Shown: one piece after another, positions 60,113 through 64,000 of the stretch
Position numbering within the stretch: position 1 is the stretch's first letter
How the letters are laid out: each line of letters opens with the position of its first letter
Source: Halarchaeum rubridurum
GTDB lineage: Archaea > Halobacteriota > Halobacteria > Halobacteriales > Halobacteriaceae
NCBI RefSeq assembly: GCF_014647115.1
Contig: NZ_BMOO01000005.1
Location: 248,001-312,000 of the forward strand
Direction of reading: 5' to 3'
DNA: 64,000 nucleotides
Made by a program: the position numbers and the translations under genes
Notes under the pieces: model-generated
What the model was told of the DNA's origin: nothing
The model's database searches: none
What the model saw: the letters and a program-made list of their open reading frames with translations, nothing else

Positions 60113-60697
60113 ATGGAGTACGCCCTGCTCGGGTCGCCGCCGGACGCCCCCCGCCTCCGCCTCGACTGGCGGCGCTTCGCCTACGCCGGGAAGTTCGTGA
60201 CGGGCGACGCCGGGAAGGCCGTCGCCGTCGCGGACGGCGTGCGCAACGGGAAAGAGTGGCCGCCCGACGCCCGCGACGCCGAGGCCGAGGGCGTCCTCGG
60301 CGCCGTCTCCTTCAGCCCGCACCACGCGGACGACGACGCGGTCGTCCTCCGCTACGTCACGGTCCGCGACGACCGGCGCGGCGAGGGGATCGGCGCGCGC
60401 CTCTGCGCGTTCGCCGCCGAACGGCTCCTCGATGCGTACGCGCGCGTCCGCATCGACGTCAACAACCCCTACGCCTACGAGGCGCTCCACAAGGCCGGCT
60501 TCGGCTACACGGGCGAGCGGGCGGGGCTCGCCGAACTCGTCCTCGAACGACCCGCCGGGGCGCGCGCCGAGAACTACGCCGACGGCCTCGCGGCCTACCG
60601 GGAGCGCGACCTCGACGACGCCGAGCGGGCCTTCCTCGACGCGCGCGACGGCCCGCCGGCCGTCGTGGACGCCCCGGCCGGCGAAGGCGAGCGTTAA
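60113..60697 (+). CDS. GNAT family N-acetyltransferase
   Basis: A 194-residue protein. The acetyl-CoA motif is LRYVTVRDDRRGEGIGARLCAFAAERL (Q/R-x-x-G-x-G form), and VNNPYAYEALHKAGFGYTGE is the typical motif B end. An N-terminal segment LRLDWRRFAYAGKFVTGDAG is shared with a haloarchaeal GNAT subgroup. The acceptor is unknown. It ends 24 bases before the FEN-1 start. Confidence 0.85.
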   Translation: MEYALLGSPPDAPRLRLDWRRFAYAGKFVTGDAGKAVAVADGVRNGKEWPPDARDAEAEGVLGAVSFSPHHADDDAVVLRYVTVRDDRRGEGIGARLCAFAAERLLDAYARVRIDVNNPYAYEALHKAGFGYTGERAGLAELVLERPAGARAENYADGLAAYRERDLDDAERAFLDARDGPPAVVDAPAGEGER

Positions 60698-60721
60698 GAC
60701 CCGCGCGCCGATAGGGCGCGT

Positions 60722-61702
60722 ATGGGAAACGCGGACCTCCGGCAGCTCGCCGTCATCGAGGAGGTCGGGTTCGACGAGCTCGACGGCGTGGTCGCCGTCG
60801 ACGCGCACAACTGGCTCTACAAGTACCTCACGACGACCGTCCGCTTCACCCGCGACGACGCCTACACGACCGCGGACGGCACCGAGGTCCCGAACCTCAT
60901 CGGCGTCGTGCAGGGCCTCCCGAAGTTCTTCGAGAACGACCTCACGCCCGTCTTCGTCTTCGACGGCCGCGTCGTCGGCCTCAAGGACGAGGAAGTCGAG
61001 GAACGCCGCGAGGAGCGCGAGCGGCGCGAGGAGAAGCTCGAGGCGGCCCGCGAGGCGGGCGACGCCCTCGAAGTCGCGCGCCTCGACTCGCAGACCCAGC
61101 GCCTCACCGACGTCATCCACGAGACGACGCGCGAACTCCTCTCGCTCCTCGACGTCCCGATGGTCGAAGCGCCCGCCGAGGGCGAAGCGCAGGCCTCCTA
61201 CATGGCGCGCGTCGACGACGACGTCGACTACGTCGGGAGCGACGACTACGACTGCCTGCTCCTCGGCGCCCCTCTCACCCTCCGACAGCTCACGAGCAAG
61301 GGCGACGTCGAACGGATGGACTTCGAGGCCACCCTCGCCGAACACGACGTCACGTGGGAGCAACTCGTCGACGTCGGCATCCTCTGTGGCACCGACTTCA
61401 ACGAGGGACTCACCGGATACGGCCCGAAGACCGCGCTGACAGCCGTGCGAGAGCACGGCGACCTCTGGGGCGTCCTCGACGCCGAGGACGCGTACATCGA
61501 CGACGCCGACCGCATCCGCGAGCTCTTCTTCGACCCCGACGTCACCGACGACTACACCGTCGACGCCGACCTCGACCCGGACCTCGACGGCGCGCGGGCC
61601 TACCTCACCGAGGAGTGGGACATCCCCGTCGACGAGGTCGAACGCGCCTTCGAGCGCATCGAGGAGTCCGTGACGCAGACCGGCCTCGACCGCTGGACCT
61701 GA
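60722..61702 (+). CDS. fen: Flap endonuclease 1
   Basis: A 326-residue structure-specific 5' nuclease that trims Okazaki-fragment flaps. Metal-site acids include D27 ([12 protein letters not shown]), D81 (FVFDG), E153/E155 ([11 protein letters not shown]), D174/D175 ([11 protein letters not shown]) and D226 ([18 protein letters not shown]). A helix-rich clamp (about 90-120) is charged. The end QTGLDRWT fits a PCNA-interacting motif (Q-x-x-L-x-x-W). It is somewhat shorter than the usual 340. Confidence 0.94.
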   Translation: MGNADLRQLAVIEEVGFDELDGVVAVDAHNWLYKYLTTTVRFTRDDAYTTADGTEVPNLIGVVQGLPKFFENDLTPVFVFDGRVVGLKDEEVEERREERERREEKLEAAREAGDALEVARLDSQTQRLTDVIHETTRELLSLLDVPMVEAPAEGEAQASYMARVDDDVDYVGSDDYDCLLLGAPLTLRQLTSKGDVERMDFEATLAEHDVTWEQLVDVGILCGTDFNEGLTGYGPKTALTAVREHGDLWGVLDAEDAYIDDADRIRELFFDPDVTDDYTVDADLDPDLDGARAYLTEEWDIPVDEVERAFERIEESVTQTGLDRWT

Positions 61703-61819
61703 CGGCGACGGTTCACGCCGCGGCGGCCGCGCGATTTCCCGACACGCCGCGTGCGCGACCGACCGTTCGCGCCTCCGCGCTCCGCGGTCCTTTTGTCCGC
61801 GCGCGCCCACTCTCCGGGC

Positions 61820-62065
61820 ATGAGCATGAGTCCCGAGGAAGTCCAGCGACGTATCGAGGACGCCCTCCCCGAGTGCGACGCCGACGTCACCCGCGCCCGC
61901 GGGAAGCACGACGACGACCACCTCGCCGCGACGGTCGTCTCGCCGACCTTCGAGGGCGAGACCATCGTCGATCAACACCAGCAGGTGTACGACGCGCTCG
62001 GGGACGCGATGACGACCGACATCCACGCGCTCGAACTGACGACGAAGACGCCCGACGACGCCTGA
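61820..62065 (+). CDS. BolA-like protein
   Basis: An 81-residue protein of the BolA class: SPEEVQRRIEDALPECDADV, then HDDDHLAATVVSPTFEGETIVDQHQQVYDALGDAM, giving the family's alpha-beta layout with H49 and a conserved H near residue 60. BolA proteins partner monothiol glutaredoxins and Fe-S clusters; that role in archaea is unproven. An ATG two codons later is a possible start. Confidence 0.82.
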   Translation: MSMSPEEVQRRIEDALPECDADVTRARGKHDDDHLAATVVSPTFEGETIVDQHQQVYDALGDAMTTDIHALELTTKTPDDA

Positions 62066-62276
62066 GGACGAGCGGATACCGCGACGGACGGCTGTGTGTC
62101 TTCCTGACGAATCGACTGACTCGACTGCACGACCGACGCACCGAGCGACTCGGTGACGAGCGCACGCCGGACGCGTCGCTCCGCCGTGGCGTGGCCGGAC
62201 GAACGAAAGAGGATGGGTCACGAAGCGCGGACCGAGCGGCGAACCCGAACCGCCGGCGCGCTCGTCGCGGGCCGTT

Positions 62277-63416
62277 CTACAGCGAGAGGTCGACGTCGGC
62301 TTCGTCGTCGAACTCCCGGTTGCGGAGCGCCTCGCCGCTGCGGCGGTCGAAGAAGTGGACCGCCTCCTCGGGGATGCGCGCGACGATGTCGTCGCCCTCG
62401 TCGACGAGCGTCCGGCCGTCGACGTTGGCGATGAACGTCTCGCCCGCCGGGCTGTCCGGAAGTCTGAGGTAGACGTTGTTCTCGTCGCCCATCGGTTCGA
62501 CGACGTCGACCGTGACGGCGACGTCGTGGCCCGACTCGACCTCCTCGACGAGCTCGATGTCCTGCGGGCGGATGCCGAGGACGAGCGCGTCGGTGTCGAG
62601 TTTCGCGCGGACGTCGTCGCTCACGGGGTAGTCGAGGCCGTCGCCGACGACCGAGTCGCCCTCCAGGTCGACGTCGAAGAAGTTCATCGACGGTTCGCCG
62701 ATGAACCCCGCGACGAACTGGTTCGCGGGCGCGTGGTAGGCTTCGAGCGGGGTGGCGACCTGCTGGAGGAGGCCGTCGTTGAGGATGGCGATTCGGTCGC
62801 CCATCGTCATCGCCTCCGTCTGGTCGTGCGTGACGTAGACGGTGGTGGTGTCGAGGTCCTCCTGGAGGCGCTGGAGCTCCGTGCGCATCTGCGCGCGGAG
62901 CTTCGCGTCCAGGTTGCTCAGGGGTTCGTCCATGAGGAAGACCTCGGGTTCGCGGACGATGGCGCGCCCGAGCGCGACGCGCTGTTGTTGCCCACCGGAG
63001 AGCTCGGACGGCTTCCGGTCGAGGAGGTCGCTGATGCCCATCGTGTCCGTCGCGGACTCGACGCGCTCGTCGATCTCGCTTCCGGAGAGGTCCGTGGACT
63101 CCTCAAGGCCGAAGCTCATGTTCTCCCGCACGGTCATGTGCGGGTAGAGCGCGTACGACTGGAACACCATGGCGATGTCCCGGTCGCGCGGTTTGGCCTC
63201 GTTGACGCGTCGGCCGCCGATGCGGAGTTCGCCGTCCGTGATGGTTTCGAGGCCGGCGATCATCCGGAGGGTCGTGGACTTCCCACACCCGGAGGGGCCG
63301 ACGAGGACGAGGAATTCGCCGTCCTCGATGTCGATGCTGGCGTCGTCGACGGCGACGATGGTCTCGCCGTCGTCGTCGAAGTGCTTCGTGATGTCGTCGA
63401 GTTCGAGTCTAGCCAT
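62277..63416 (-). CDS. Sugar ABC transporter ATP-binding protein (UgpC/MalK type)
   Basis: A 379-residue ABC ATPase with a C-terminal regulatory TOBE domain. Walker A is GPSGCGKST (39-47), the signature is LSGGQQQR, Walker B leads into LMDEPLSNLDAK, and THDQTEAM carries the switch histidine. DGLLQQVATPLEAYHAPANQFVAGFIGEPSMNFF is the MalK-type junction. It follows the permease gene at 63423 by six bases, so it belongs to the same operon. The sugar is unknown. Confidence 0.93.
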   Translation of the reverse strand: MARLELDDITKHFDDDGETIVAVDDASIDIEDGEFLVLVGPSGCGKSTTLRMIAGLETITDGELRIGGRRVNEAKPRDRDIAMVFQSYALYPHMTVRENMSFGLEESTDLSGSEIDERVESATDTMGISDLLDRKPSELSGGQQQRVALGRAIVREPEVFLMDEPLSNLDAKLRAQMRTELQRLQEDLDTTTVYVTHDQTEAMTMGDRIAILNDGLLQQVATPLEAYHAPANQFVAGFIGEPSMNFFDVDLEGDSVVGDGLDYPVSDDVRAKLDTDALVLGIRPQDIELVEEVESGHDVAVTVDVVEPMGDENNVYLRLPDSPAGETFIANVDGRTLVDEGDDIVARIPEEAVHFFDRRSGEALRNREFDDEADVDLSL

Positions 63417-63422
63417 GGTGTG

Positions 63423-64000
63423 TTAGGTGGAGACCCCTTCCGCGAACTGGTCGCCGAACAGGACGTAGACGATGATCGTCGGGAGCGCGGCGACGAACGC
63501 GCCGGCCATCCGGATGCCGAAGCCGACCTCGGAGAGGCTCGCACCGAGTTGGCTGAGCGGGACGGTGACCGGCGCGCCCGCGCCCGGGCCGACGAGCACC
63601 AGCGCGAACAGGAGGTCGTTCCAGACCTGCGTGAACTGGTAGATGAGCGTCACCGCGAACATCGGCACGGAGAGGGGGAGGATTATCCGCCGGTAGATCG
63701 TGTGCGTCGTCGCGCCGTCGAGACGCGCGGCCTCGATCATCTCCTCGTTGAAGTCCTTGTAGTAGGTCCGGAAGAGGAGCGTACAGATCGGGATGCCGTA
63801 CGCGACGTGTGAGAGTATCAGCCCGACGAGGTCGCCGACCCAGCCGGCGAGGCCGACGTAGCCGACGAGGTCGCTCACCGGGACGACCGAGGCCCAGAAC
63901 TTCGAGAGCGGGATGAGGACGGCCTGGTACGGGATGAAGATACCCGCGATGAACAGCATCAGGATCGGCACCTGATAGCGCCAGTCGAGGGTCGTTAGTC
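63423..64000 (-). CDS. Carbohydrate ABC transporter permease, partial (MalG type)
   Basis: The frame continues to the right edge, so the true start is outside the window; a GTG at 63971 is internal. Of the visible 192 residues, the EAA motif EEMIEAARLDGATTHTIYRRIILPL is intact, and several membrane segments surround it (for example HVAYGIPICTLLFRTYY and FAVTLIYQFTQVWNDLLFAL). MalG-like permeases pair with a MalF-like partner and a binding protein, which must lie beyond the window. It is followed by its ATPase. Confidence 0.9.
   Translation of the reverse strand, partial: LTTLDWRYQVPILMLFIAGIFIPYQAVLIPLSKFWASVVPVSDLVGYVGLAGWVGDLVGLILSHVAYGIPICTLLFRTYYKDFNEEMIEAARLDGATTHTIYRRIILPLSVPMFAVTLIYQFTQVWNDLLFALVLVGPGAGAPVTVPLSQLGASLSEVGFGIRMAGAFVAALPTIIVYVLFGDQFAEGVST

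Noticed and set aside
59567-62221. An 884-codon reverse frame across DUF3054, GNAT, FEN-1 and BolA-like genes
   Set aside because: Low-complexity composition and no motif; the forward-strand genes have intact catalytic residues.

Overview
The window looks like main-chromosome DNA from a halophilic archaeon (class Halobacteria). The evidence is the very high GC content, the strongly acidic deduced proteins, the archaeal information-processing genes (TFB, TFE, FEN-1, and stalk proteins L10/P0 and L12/P1), TATA boxes about 25-30 bp before many start codons that imply leaderless mRNAs, and Tat/lipobox signals on extracytoplasmic proteins. I cannot fix the genus from sequence alone. I saw no insertion sequence, CRISPR array, tRNA or rRNA.

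Layout. 1-10829 is a respiratory-oxidase block: cox subunits III and II, a half-CtaA/CtaB fusion, a membrane protein, an ABC ATPase/permease pair joined by a repeat-filled mini-ORF, a DUF420 protein, a LOG protein, and a SafE-like membrane protein followed by a P1B copper ATPase. 10946-13105 holds fructose bisphosphatase and glutamate dehydrogenase, followed by the only gap above 300 bases. 13421-25468 is mostly small or poorly known haloarchaeal genes: tandem helical miniproteins, a RIO/ABC1-like kinase, a nitrilase, an LEA14-like surface protein, an AbrB-PhoU regulator, a NAD-kinase-like protein, a CinA-like protein, TFE, and tandem membrane paralogues. 25469-31492 holds Trm56, an epimerase, a RecA-like ATPase, MobA, PadR and two Tat-exported beta-propeller paralogues.

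31663-33511 is a sulfur module (YeeE transporter, TusA, rhodanese). 33561-38440 holds a sugar dehydrogenase, a quinone reductase, TFB, and two lipoproteins (a cupredoxin and a DsbA-like protein). 38535-40733 is the L1-L10-L12 ribosomal operon with a structured leader. 40906-51198 holds a TctA-like permease, CorA, CysS, CbiX coupled to a DR2241-type Fe-S protein, a Trm112-like protein, PurA and a small HTH. 51195-58178 has a 778-residue acidic coiled-coil protein, small regulators, a Moco oxidoreductase and MenF-MenD. The right end holds an ornithine-cyclodeaminase-family gene, FEN-1, a BolA-like protein and the start of a sugar ABC transporter.

How parts work together. The left block plausibly supplies haem O/A and copper to the terminal oxidase. 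YeeE-TusA-rhodanese plausibly takes up and relays thiosulfate sulfur. MenF-MenD begin menaquinone synthesis. The features that most deserve a second look are the repeat-built, GTGA-coupled mini-ORF inside the ABC operon, the paired propellers sharing a D-C-x-C-x-R-W-T-P motif, a TFE zinc ribbon lacking one cysteine, near-identical elements fused to the stop codons of tfb and purA, and five convergent gene pairs whose stop codons form CTAG or TGATCA palindromes.
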